Source: Bacteroidales bacterium (lineage in GTDB: Bacteria > Bacteroidota > Bacteroidia > Bacteroidales > DTU049). From it: DNA of 52,466 nucleotides. A program made the translations under genes and the position numbers. Positions 32,943 through 41,656 of this stretch are shown here, piece by piece. The DNA is taken from the NCBI GenBank assembly GCA_016937255.1, contig JAFGWG010000225.1, forward strand, positions 1 to 52,466, read 5' to 3'. Every line of letters starts with the position of its first letter. Positions within the stretch are counted from its first letter, which is position 1. The notes beneath the pieces were generated by a model. It made no database searches and was not told where the DNA came from. It saw only the letters and a program-made list of their open reading frames with translations.

Positions 32943-32985
32943 GGTTATGAGTAATGATTTATGATTTTGGATTTATGAAGCGGGG

Positions 32986-33288
32986 TTAATCCGTATTCAA
33001 TCTGCTTTTCAAATCCATGCTTTCATGCAGAATTCTGATCACTTCAATTTCAGAGTCATCGGTTTTTTGAAAAAACATGATGTGCTTTGCGGCTTTATGA
33101 CCCAGTATTCCTTTTCGGATGGTTGGATAGGATTTTCCAAGATTTGAATTTTCAGAGATATATCTGCATTCATCTACGATGAAAAAATAATACGCATCTG
33201 CTTGTGATTCAGACCAGTTTTCAAATGTGTATATCCAGATTCTATCCAGATCTTCAATGGCTTTCTCTCTGAAAGTGATTTTAGCCAT
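32986..33288 (-). CDS. ParE/RelE-family toxin
   Basis: MAKITFREKAIEDLDRIWIYTFENWSESQADAYYFFIVDECRYISENSNLGKSYPTIRKGILGHKAAKHIMFFQ. Confidence 0.88.
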   Translation of the reverse strand: MAKITFREKAIEDLDRIWIYTFENWSESQADAYYFFIVDECRYISENSNLGKSYPTIRKGILGHKAAKHIMFFQKTDDSEIEVIRILHESMDLKSRLNTD

Positions 33289-33529
33289 CTTTTTTCCGGG
33301 CTTTCAGTTCTTTTAAATGTAATTCAGGATCAAAGTCTTCAGCAATCGGACTGTTCAACCCTTCATCAATAGCATATCTTAAAGCAATTGTTTTTTTTTC
33401 TTCCTGTTCCAATAGCCGCAAACCCGCTCTGATTATCTCGCTTAGGTTTTTATATCTGCCCTGACGAATAAGATTTTGCGTGAAATCATCAAAATAGGGA
33501 CCCAGGGTGACGGATGTGTTTTTGTTCAA
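33281..33529 (-). CDS. ParD-family (CopG/RHH-like) antitoxin, probable TTG start
   Basis: LNKNTSVTLGPYFDDFTQNLIRQGRYKNLSEIIRAGLRLLEQEE; 8-nt overlap with toxin; no Met in the ORF beyond the alternative initiation codon. Confidence 0.85.
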   Translation of the reverse strand: MNKNTSVTLGPYFDDFTQNLIRQGRYKNLSEIIRAGLRLLEQEEKKTIALRYAIDEGLNSPIAEDFDPELHLKELKARKKDG

Positions 33530-33589
33530 CGTAATACTTTTTACAAATATACCCAAAATTGGTACTATTCCAAAATAATATCTTATTTT

Positions 33590-33844
33590 TTAACTCCGCT
33601 CAAACAAAACCGTCCCATCCTCCGGGTCAATAATCCGAATAATCTCATTGGTATAGAAAAAATCAAATGAATTGCCTATCTCCGGACTTATATTGGTGGT
33701 GATATAAGCGAAATCATCACCATCGTCGTAATTGTAGGTGATATTATGCACTTCAAGACTTTGGCCGTTTTCCAGAACAACCATTGTTTTTACTTCGTCT
33801 CTGCGCACAAGAGCCGTAATCACATCTTTGTCATGCGGTTTCAT
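33590..33844 (-). CDS. Small hypothetical protein (84 aa)
   Basis: MKPHDKDVITALVRRDEVKTMVVLENGQSLEVHNITYNYDDGDDFAYITTNISPEIG. Confidence 0.6.
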   Translation of the reverse strand: MKPHDKDVITALVRRDEVKTMVVLENGQSLEVHNITYNYDDGDDFAYITTNISPEIGNSFDFFYTNEIIRIIDPEDGTVLFERS

Positions 33845-33876
33845 ACCTGTAAAAGTAGATTATTTTTTCAGCGAAG

Positions 33877-34458
33877 TCAAGAAGATTTTGCAGAAAATTG
33901 GGTTTCCAACAGCCCGATAAACCAAATTGTCCAGCCTGTATGAAAAATAAGTTGCTTTAAACCTCTGAATTCAGATAGAATTTGCGGAAAGAATGCAATA
34001 AAAGCGGCGCTCATGATAATAAATGAGATCAGACTCAATATCTTTTCCCTGTTAGTAATATGCTTGCGCCATAGTAATAATGCAAGCAGCGGCGAGAGTG
34101 GCATTAAGATCGAAGGCAAGCCGAGTATCCCGTGCAGCCTCAATGGCAATGGAAACAATGCTGCGCCCAGTAAGGAAAATGAGAAAGTAAACAAAACAAG
34201 CAGGGGAATAATTGAGATTTTGAGTTTTCGGGCATTTTTAATAAGCTGCAGAAAAAATACAATACTCAGTATTGCTGCAGCTGACATGCCTGTAGTAAAG
34301 ATGTGTTGTGTTTTTGTTCCCTGTGCCCCGAGCTCACTCACAAGGTTATAAAGAGGATAGTATCCTGAATATAGAAACGCACATAGAATATAGGTATTCC
34401 AAAATAATACAATTAATATTATTCCTGTGGCTTTAGTTGAAACTAAGTTGCTTTTCAA
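33877..34458 (-). CDS. DUF998-like multi-TM membrane protein
   Basis: 193 aa with about six hydrophobic segments; LYNLVSELGAQGTKTQHIF. Confidence 0.65.
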   Translation of the reverse strand: MKSNLVSTKATGIILIVLFWNTYILCAFLYSGYYPLYNLVSELGAQGTKTQHIFTTGMSAAAILSIVFFLQLIKNARKLKISIIPLLVLFTFSFSLLGAALFPLPLRLHGILGLPSILMPLSPLLALLLWRKHITNREKILSLISFIIMSAAFIAFFPQILSEFRGLKQLIFHTGWTIWFIGLLETQFSAKSS

Positions 34459-34618
34459 TTTTTTGGGGTATTCGAATTATTCCAGATTATATAGCATTGC
34501 TTCTGTTGATAAGTTGTCTGAGGAGTATTATAAACCCGATCGTAAAAACTATATAAGCGATTAGGTTGTAAAATATGTCGAAAATCTCATAGTTGTTAAC
34601 TGCATTAATATTAGTGAT

Positions 34619-34837
34619 TTATCCATTTGCATCGGTTGGTGCAAGTACATAATAATAAAATATGTAAAGAGGTCTTGATAATAAGCTCAATACCGATCCA
34701 ATCAACATAAAGATCCCGTCTTTGGTTTTTTCCCTTCTGACATAGTTAATCAGTAATACTATTATAATTATTTCTCCAATAATGTAGAGAAATCCTAAAA
34801 TAGTGTTTAGAATTCCAAATGTGCCAAATTCAGCCAT
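34619..34837 (-). CDS. Small membrane protein, unknown
   Basis: 72 aa, two hydrophobic segments. Confidence 0.45.
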   Translation of the reverse strand: MAEFGTFGILNTILGFLYIIGEIIIIVLLINYVRREKTKDGIFMLIGSVLSLLSRPLYIFYYYVLAPTDANG

Positions 34838-34899
34838 GATTCAAATTTATATTTAGTTAATTTATCATTCTGCGTTCTACGTTTTCCGTTCTACTTATT

Positions 34900-35268
34900 T
34901 CATCCTCCGGCCCTCTTAACCCCATAGCCCATGTCTTGTAGTAAAGCCACAACTTTGTCGGCAATAGCCCCTTGTAAAATGATTTCTCCATCTTTGGCGC
35001 TTCCGCCGGTTCCACATTTGTTTTTTAATGTTTTAGCCAGGTTGGTTAGGGCTTCATCTGAACCTTCAAAATCGCGAATTATAGTTGCAGTTTTGCCTCC
35101 ACGGTGCTTTTTCTCTGTCCAAACGCGAAGAGTTTGCTGGTTTGGATCGGGTGTATCTTCTTTCTCATTGATCTGATTCTCCAGATCTTTCATGGTGTCT
35201 GAATTGGTACTGTACACCAGTCCGCCCAGACTACTGAGGTCGCTAAATTTCTTGTTTTTATTCGACAT
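34900..35268 (-). CDS. SUI1/eIF1-like translation factor (YciH family)
   Basis: LRVWTEKKHRGGKTATIIRDFEGSDEALTNLAKTLKNKCGTGGSAKDGEIILQGAIADKVVALLQDMGYGVKRAGG. Confidence 0.92.
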   Translation of the reverse strand: MSNKNKKFSDLSSLGGLVYSTNSDTMKDLENQINEKEDTPDPNQQTLRVWTEKKHRGGKTATIIRDFEGSDEALTNLAKTLKNKCGTGGSAKDGEIILQGAIADKVVALLQDMGYGVKRAGG

Positions 35269-35271
35269 GGC

Positions 35272-36153
35272 TTATACGTGTATATTTAGTGCCTTTTCTT
35301 TGAGGGATAAAGTTAAAACTTTCTCATGAATTAAATGCGGATCTCCGTCAATATGGATATATCCTCCTTTTTTTCTGTAAAATACCGCTTCGGGTGCCTT
35401 AATAATATCAAGATATTTCGTGCGGTGCATTCGTTTCATAAAGAGCAGCGGAAATATGAGTAGCGCTTTACCAATAGGTATTTTTCGCATGATGCAAATA
35501 TCGATCAACCCGTCTTTCAAATCAGCTTGGGGTGCTATGCTGGCATTGCTTCCGAATTGATTAGAATTAGCAAGAGAAATAAAAAGTGCTTTACTTGAAA
35601 ATACTTTGTCCTCAATTTTGATTTTATATTTCTGAGTCTTATATTTTGGGTAGTTTTTTATAACAGATTTTACGTAGTTTTTTAAACCTCTGCCAGACAT
35701 TTCGGAGAAGTCATGTGCAATTTTTGCATCGAATCCAATACCGGCAATACTAAAAAATGGAATTTCATTAAGAATACCTACATCGCAGGGTTCTTTATGT
35801 TCGCCTGTGGCAATTTTAAAAGCTTTTTCTATAGAAATTGGTAGTTTAAGGTGTTTTGCTAAGCCATTACCGCTTCCTGAAGGGATGATTCCTAGGCTTG
35901 TTTCGGGTGTAAGATATATCGCTCTTCCAATTTCGTTTACTGTGCCATCTCCGCCAACTGCAATAAAATGTTTAATTCCATCTTTAATTCCAATAGATGC
36001 AATTTTTTCGCCTTCTCCGGCATAAGTTGTGATCTGAAGACTAATATCTAGACCAGATTCTTCTATTAACTTTTGCAGGGCTTCTATGCGCTGCTTTCTG
36101 CCTTTCCCGCTGATAGGATTTACGATCATCAATATTTTATGTCTCAGCATCAT
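35272..36153 (-). CDS. Diacylglycerol/lipid kinase family protein (YegS-like)
   Basis: MIVNPISGKGRKQRIEAL; AVGGDGTVNEIG; LGIIPSGSGNGLAKHLKLP. Confidence 0.93.
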   Translation of the reverse strand: MMLRHKILMIVNPISGKGRKQRIEALQKLIEESGLDISLQITTYAGEGEKIASIGIKDGIKHFIAVGGDGTVNEIGRAIYLTPETSLGIIPSGSGNGLAKHLKLPISIEKAFKIATGEHKEPCDVGILNEIPFFSIAGIGFDAKIAHDFSEMSGRGLKNYVKSVIKNYPKYKTQKYKIKIEDKVFSSKALFISLANSNQFGSNASIAPQADLKDGLIDICIMRKIPIGKALLIFPLLFMKRMHRTKYLDIIKAPEAVFYRKKGGYIHIDGDPHLIHEKVLTLSLKEKALNIHV

Positions 36154-38048
36154 GGGCTGCAGAGTTTGTTGTGAATCATTCTATTATTGAACTGTTGAAT
36201 AAGGGCTTTTAGAAAACGCAATTCCTCTTCTTGATCGCTTTTTACTTCTGATCTTTCCATCCTGCAATCAAATATTTGCCGGTAGTTTAATATTTCTTTC
36301 TCATCAAAATCAAGCATTTTCCCATGCATAAGCAATCGGTAAATTTTGTTGATATAGAGTACCGCAAAGCGTGATAATTCTTGATCGAAAACACTATGCC
36401 CAAATCCATAAGTAGTTGCATTGATATTGAGATAATCTGCAATGCTGGGTAAAATATCAGTCTGTTGGCAAAGGATATCATTTTGGCCATCTAAGGTACT
36501 GTCATTTGCAGCGTACCAAATCATAGGAATTGCATAGTTGTTTGGTGCGTTAACAAAGCAATCATTCATGATTTCCCCAGTATGATCTGCAGTGATAATA
36601 AAAAGAGTGTTTTGGAACCACGGCATTTCTTGGGCACGGTTGAAAAATTTCTGCAGACTATAATCGGCATAACCTATACATTCATGTAGCTTGCCATTTC
36701 CTTTTGGAAATCGATCAATGTGTTGTTCTGGAATTGTATAAGGGTGATGAGATGATAAAGTAAATACAGTGGCGTGAAAGGGCTCTGGCATGGTATTCAA
36801 TTCTTCTGCCATGAACTGCAGCCAGGGTTCATCAAAAATCCCCCAATTGCCATCGAAATCTGAATTTGGTCCGGGATATTCATTTCTTCCGTAGTATTTC
36901 TCATATCCGGAGGCAAGGCTTAACGCATCGAAATTCATGGTTCCATTGCTTCCGCCGTGAAAAAACGAATTATAATAGCCAAATGGCTTGAGCATTTTTG
37001 CAATTCCCGGTAGATTGTTCCCTGCATACATGGATGTACTGATGGATCCGTTAAGCAGAGGAGGGAGTCCGTTGATTATTGCGGGAATGCCATCGAGGCT
37101 GATGCGGCCATTGGCATACATTTGTGTAAAAAGTAGGCTGTGATTTGACAGTGAATCCAAAAATGGCGTATAAGAGGGAAGACCGTTGTTTAAGCAGCCC
37201 ATATGTTCTGCTGATAAGCTTTCTACAATAATTATAACAATATTGGGCTTCTTTTGCGGCTCATCTTTTTTGTAGTAGTTTCTTCCGTATGGAAAAATTT
37301 CATGCAGTTCCTGTTCTGAAAAATAATCCTTTTCTTTCAGTTTATCCTTTCCAAATGTTTTTATTATGCTGAATGCAGAATTACTTACCAATGGGGCAAA
37401 GTCGGCTCCTGCAATTTCACTGGCGTGTATTAATCCTAAAGGTCTGATTCTTAGGCTTCCTCTGGATATCGCAAATATTAATGCGGCACTGAAGATAAAT
37501 ACAAGAATTTGTTTCCACCATCGGATTCGTGATGTGGAGTTGAAAAACGGACGAAATGAAAATCGAATGCTTATTACTATTATGAAAATAAAGGGAATGA
37601 GAAGTAAGGCAATATACCAGAAGTCATGAAGGAATTGAGAACTAAGTTGGTTCATCTCATCAGAAATGCTGAAAAGCATGGTGAATACGTCAGCACCAAG
37701 TCTTTTTAGAGTGAACCGGAAGTATATTAGATCGATAAGATTTGGAATGATAATGATAAAATTGATTATGCTGAGCATTGTAACCACTAATATTCGGTAC
37801 CACTTATGCCTTCTTAGCTTAAATGGAATAAATAATAATATAAGTGCGGGAATGTGTAGGTATGCAAACGCGCTAAAATCAAATTTTAAGCCGAAGGACC
37901 ATATTCTCAAAAATAGATTTGTGCTGAGTTCAGGAAACAAGTCGGGGTTAAATGCCCAGAGTAATAGTCTACTGATGCTGATTAGGAAAACCAGTATGAT
38001 TGGGTAAATCAAAAATCGATAAAAATTATTAATTCTCGGCAATTTCAT
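36150..38048 (-). CDS. LTA synthase family / sulfatase membrane protein
   Basis: N-terminal TM helices; NIVIIIVESLSAEHMGCLNNGLPSYTPFLDSLSNHSLLFTQMYANG; TLFIITADHTG. Confidence 0.92.
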   Translation of the reverse strand: MKLPRINNFYRFLIYPIILVFLISISRLLLWAFNPDLFPELSTNLFLRIWSFGLKFDFSAFAYLHIPALILLFIPFKLRRHKWYRILVVTMLSIINFIIIIPNLIDLIYFRFTLKRLGADVFTMLFSISDEMNQLSSQFLHDFWYIALLLIPFIFIIVISIRFSFRPFFNSTSRIRWWKQILVFIFSAALIFAISRGSLRIRPLGLIHASEIAGADFAPLVSNSAFSIIKTFGKDKLKEKDYFSEQELHEIFPYGRNYYKKDEPQKKPNIVIIIVESLSAEHMGCLNNGLPSYTPFLDSLSNHSLLFTQMYANGRISLDGIPAIINGLPPLLNGSISTSMYAGNNLPGIAKMLKPFGYYNSFFHGGSNGTMNFDALSLASGYEKYYGRNEYPGPNSDFDGNWGIFDEPWLQFMAEELNTMPEPFHATVFTLSSHHPYTIPEQHIDRFPKGNGKLHECIGYADYSLQKFFNRAQEMPWFQNTLFIITADHTGEIMNDCFVNAPNNYAIPMIWYAANDSTLDGQNDILCQQTDILPSIADYLNINATTYGFGHSVFDQELSRFAVLYINKIYRLLMHGKMLDFDEKEILNYRQIFDCRMERSEVKSDQEEELRFLKALIQQFNNRMIHNKLCSP

Positions 38049-38093
38049 GCTCCAAAATTAAGAAATTGTTAAGAAAGTTGACCAAAGAGCACA

Positions 38094-38119
38094 AAAAAGA
38101 CTGCACGAGGCAGTCTTTT
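38094..38119 (-). terminator. Rho-independent terminator
   Basis: AAAAGACTGC-ACGAG-GCAGTCTTTT downstream of the 38138..38827 gene. Confidence 0.75.
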
Positions 38120-38137
38120 AAGAATTTAATTAGCGTA

Positions 38138-38827
38138 TTACTGCTTTGTGTAAGTTGCAGTTACACTATCAATGTTGCCTGAACCATAATCAATTTGATA
38201 GTTGATGGTCAGAATTTTGGCAACAGGAGTTGCACCACTTGCGTCAACAGTGTATGATGAACCAAGTGAAACTAGAGTAGCATTGTCAGGATTTGAATCA
38301 CCGTCAAAGTCATAAACTACTGCTTGGTTAACATTAATGCTTGAACCACTAACAATAGCAGAAACAGTTAGGTTTGAGAAACCGCTGAAATTGCTAATGA
38401 TAAGTTTGTTGTAGTCAGTTGAAGAAGCAGTAATAGTTTCTGTGTAGTTGTAAGTACCAGCTCCAGGGCCAGTAACTGTGGCAGAAACAGCGTAAGATCC
38501 AGCAAGACCGTCGGCTTCAACATATACGGTTCTAACTTCTGATTTGGTATTACCAGCTTCGTCAGAAACAGAATAAGTAAGTTCGTACATACCTACTTGG
38601 TCTGTATTAACAGTACCAGTAACAGAAATCTGAGTTGTGAGATCACCGTCTTTGTCATCGTTTGCAGTTGCACCAGGATCAGTGAAATCGTCACCAAGTT
38701 GAACATACATTGTAGCGTTTCCTGTTAGGGTAATAGTAGGATTAGTAATATCATCCTCTGTACATGAAACCCCGATAATTGAAATTACGGCAATAATTGC
38801 CATTAATTTAAAGATTGATTTTTTCAT
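38138..38827 (-). CDS. DUF5011 (Ig-like) domain lipoprotein
   Basis: VSCTEDDITNPTITLTGNATMYVQLGDDFTDPGATANDDKDGDLTTQISVTGTVNTDQVGMYELTYSVSDEAGN. Confidence 0.85.
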   Translation of the reverse strand: MKKSIFKLMAIIAVISIIGVSCTEDDITNPTITLTGNATMYVQLGDDFTDPGATANDDKDGDLTTQISVTGTVNTDQVGMYELTYSVSDEAGNTKSEVRTVYVEADGLAGSYAVSATVTGPGAGTYNYTETITASSTDYNKLIISNFSGFSNLTVSAIVSGSSINVNQAVVYDFDGDSNPDNATLVSLGSSYTVDASGATPVAKILTINYQIDYGSGNIDSVTATYTKQ

Positions 38828-38857
38828 ACCTTGTTTAGTTTACAAATTTTTGCTTGT

Positions 38858-38866
38858 GCAAAGATA
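38858..38866 (-). promoter_or_regulatory. Bacteroidetes -7 box (TATCTTTGC)
   Basis: TAnnTTTG about 30 bp upstream of the DUF5011 gene start. Confidence 0.5.
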
Positions 38867-38967
38867 GTTTATTTTTTTGTATGTTAATATGTTTTTTTTA
38901 AATAATTGTGTATTTCAATTATTTTATATATTTTTGTATCGTTAAACCAATTAAATTTAAAACAATT

Positions 38968-39189
38968 ATGAAAAATTTGTTTCTCCTTTTGGCAGTGGCC
39001 GGAATTTTCGCACTTGCATCATGCGGTGGCGGTGACAAAAAAAATGATGAAAAAGCAAAACAGGATTCAATTCAAAAAGCTGATTCATTAGCACAAATAG
39101 CAAAAGAAGACAGTATTAAACAAGCTGAAGAAATGGCTGCAGCCGATTCTATTGCAACTGATTCGTTGGAAGAAGTTGTTGTTGAATAA
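38968..39189 (+). CDS. Small Lys/Asp/Ser-rich lipoprotein (paralogue 1)
   Basis: MKNLFLLLAVAGIFALASCGGGDKKNDEKAKQDSIQKADSLAQIAKEDSIKQAEE. Confidence 0.7.
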   Translation: MKNLFLLLAVAGIFALASCGGGDKKNDEKAKQDSIQKADSLAQIAKEDSIKQAEEMAAADSIATDSLEEVVVE

Positions 39190-39220
39190 TCAAACAAACA
39201 AACCAAAAAACCAAATCAAA

Positions 39221-39565
39221 ATGAAAAACCTTTTCGTAATTCTCGCAGTTTCCGGAATTTTCGCTCTCGCTTCATGTGGTGGTGGTGCAAAAGAAGATGA
39301 CGGAAAAGCAAAACAGGATTCTATTGATTCTGTAGCAAAATTGAAAGAAGACAGCATTAAGAATGTTGAAGAGCTCGAGCAAGCTCGCTTAGATTCTATT
39401 GCAAAAGCAAAAGAAGATAGCCTTGCTGAAGCTGAAAAACACACAGGCGGTGGTTATTATGTTCCTACCAATAATGGTGGAAATACAAATAACAATAATA
39501 CCAACACAGGTGACAATAATACTGTTACCAACCCTGTACGTGGTGGCGCTGTTAAGAATAACTAA
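39221..39565 (+). CDS. Small Lys/Asp/Ser-rich lipoprotein (paralogue 2) with Asn/Thr-rich tail
   Basis: MKNLFVILAVSGIFALASCGGGAKEDDGKAKQDSIDSVAKLKEDSIK...NNGGNTNNNNTNTGDNNTVTN. Confidence 0.7.
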   Translation: MKNLFVILAVSGIFALASCGGGAKEDDGKAKQDSIDSVAKLKEDSIKNVEELEQARLDSIAKAKEDSLAEAEKHTGGGYYVPTNNGGNTNNNNTNTGDNNTVTNPVRGGAVKNN

Positions 39566-39583
39566 GAATAAATATTCTTATAT

Positions 39584-39618
39584 AAAAAAACGGTCTGTTT
39601 TGCAGACCGTTTTTTTTA
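39584..39618 (+). terminator. Rho-independent terminator
   Basis: AAAAAAACGGTCTG-TTTTG-CAGACCGTTTTTTTT. Confidence 0.85.
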
Positions 39619-39710
39619 TATATAATTACTTTCGTTTCATTAATCGCCATTAGAACTTTGCTTCTATCAATAAAACTGAAGCTGTTTTTATTAGCCTTTC
39701 TTAAATACAC

Positions 39711-40379
39711 CTATTTTATTAAAGGATTTTCACAATATTCCAAAAACAAAACATATACATGCATCGATTCTTTGTAGGCATTGTAAGGTATTACGCATTG
39801 TCCCGGGAACTGCAATCCTGTTTGATGAATCAACCTAAGACTTAATGTAGTGGTATTAAAATTTGGGAAAGGGGTAATATAGCTTTGTATTTCAGCTCGG
39901 CGTGCATTAAAATTCTTTACTTTTTCTATATCGGCATCAGTTGTGCCTGTATATACTTTATGAAGTCTAGTGCTTTTTTCTTCGTCATAAAGATGTGTTA
40001 TTCCATATTCCTGAGGAAGTAATGCCAGTCTTAAATTTAAGCTGTCGTTTAATTCCCTGATCCAAAATAGTTTATCTGAATCCCATTTTTCTTCATAGCG
40101 AAAGCTGATATAGGCCGTTTCTGTACGCTCGATATTATCAAGACTATCCTGACTAAGAGTACTACAATCAAGATCTAAAGTGACTATTTTATCTATTCGG
40201 TAAACCAATAACTCAGTATCGTTGATTTCCATGACCCATCCTTCTGGTAAATGCTCGTTTAAGTTTTTTAGAATAAGATCATTTTTCAAGAGTTCAATGG
40301 TACGATCATTCTGAGCGGTACTGCCTGTTGCAAGAAAAAAGATGCTAACAAGAATAAGGCTTAAAGTTTTCATGTACAA
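39711..40379 (-). CDS. Secreted hypothetical protein
   Basis: MYMKTLSLILVSIFFLATGSTAQNDRTIELLKND; signal peptide, no recognised domain. Confidence 0.6.
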   Translation of the reverse strand: MYMKTLSLILVSIFFLATGSTAQNDRTIELLKNDLILKNLNEHLPEGWVMEINDTELLVYRIDKIVTLDLDCSTLSQDSLDNIERTETAYISFRYEEKWDSDKLFWIRELNDSLNLRLALLPQEYGITHLYDEEKSTRLHKVYTGTTDADIEKVKNFNARRAEIQSYITPFPNFNTTTLSLRLIHQTGLQFPGQCVIPYNAYKESMHVYVLFLEYCENPLIK

Positions 40380-40474
40380 GGTTTTAAGTTAGGAAATATT
40401 AAATTGACTCTGGCAAATTGAAGTTTGCAAAGCTTTGCTGCTGTTTGAAAATGCTAAAACTATGCCAGAGCATT

Positions 40475-41599
40475 TTATGCATTGAGCATAACAGGCATTA
40501 ATAACATGAGAATGTCTTCTTCTTCAGAAATATTCTCTTCTGGATGTATCAACGCTGCGCGATTAGGTTCAGACATCAAGAAACGTACGTTTTCTGATTC
40601 AATAGTGCTTAATATATCGATTAGGAATTTGGAATTAAATCCGATTTCCATATCATCGCCTTTATAACTGCATGGAATTCTTTCTTTGGCTTCATTCGAA
40701 TAGTCGGTGTCTTCAGCATGAATAGTAAGTTCTTGTCCTTTAATGGCAAGTTTTACCTGATTGGAAGCCTGGCTTGCAAAAATTGCAACACGCTTAAGGG
40801 TGTTGAGCAATGCTTCGCGATTGATAAGCATCTCATTGTCGTTTCCAGGAGGAATAACTTTTTCGTGATCGGGGAATTTGCCTTCCAAAAGACGACAGGT
40901 TAAGGTATAATCCTCGAAACTAAAAGATACATTGGTATTATTAAACTGAAGACTAACGTCTGCATCAAGATTAACCAGAAGGTTTTTCAGTAAATTCAGC
41001 GGCTTTTTATGAACGATAAATGAAATATACTCATCAACTTTAATATCGCTTCTGCGGAAACGTACCAGTTTATGTGCATCTGTAGCTACAAAGTTTGTGT
41101 ATTCTGGTGACATTTCAAAAAATACACCCATGAGCTGTGGTCTTAATTCATCTGTTGTGCAGGCAAATATAGTGCTGTTAATAGCATTATGTAAAACCAC
41201 ACTATTAAGTGCAATTTGTGTCGCATTTTCTATTAAAGCGAGTTCTGGGTAATCATTGGGATTATACCCCGCAACTTTATAAACACCTTCTCCAGCAATG
41301 AGTTCAACAGCAAAATTATCGTCGTTAATTTGAACTGTTAAAGGAACATCAGGTAAAGTTTTTAGTGTGTTTAGTAGAATTTTAGGAGGTATGGCAATGC
41401 TTCCGTTTCCTTCCACCATATCTGGTTTAAGACAAACGGTGGCTCTGGTTTCATTGTCTGTTGCAGTAACTTTAATAATGTTGTCTTCAATTTCAAAAAG
41501 GAAATTCTCAATAATGGGTATCAGGCTATTGGCTGATAAGATTCCACTGATGTTTTGAAGCCCTTTAAGCAATGTATTGCTGGAAATTATAAATTTCAT
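40475..41599 (-). CDS. dnaN: DNA polymerase III subunit beta (sliding clamp)
   Basis: MKFIISSNTLLKGLQNISGILSANSLIPIIENFLFEI; terminal EDILMLLMPVMLNA. Confidence 0.97.
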   Translation of the reverse strand: MKFIISSNTLLKGLQNISGILSANSLIPIIENFLFEIEDNIIKVTATDNETRATVCLKPDMVEGNGSIAIPPKILLNTLKTLPDVPLTVQINDDNFAVELIAGEGVYKVAGYNPNDYPELALIENATQIALNSVVLHNAINSTIFACTTDELRPQLMGVFFEMSPEYTNFVATDAHKLVRFRRSDIKVDEYISFIVHKKPLNLLKNLLVNLDADVSLQFNNTNVSFSFEDYTLTCRLLEGKFPDHEKVIPPGNDNEMLINREALLNTLKRVAIFASQASNQVKLAIKGQELTIHAEDTDYSNEAKERIPCSYKGDDMEIGFNSKFLIDILSTIESENVRFLMSEPNRAALIHPEENISEEEDILMLLMPVMLNA

Positions 41600-41656
41600 G
41601 CTGATAGTTTTAATTGATGCAAAAATAAGATATTAAAATCAATAAAAAAAGCCTAT

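Noticed and set aside
36150-38048. LTA synthase-like protein in a Gram-negative genome as novel
   Set aside because: Sulfatase-family membrane proteins of this type are widespread in Bacteroidetes; no further unusual signal.
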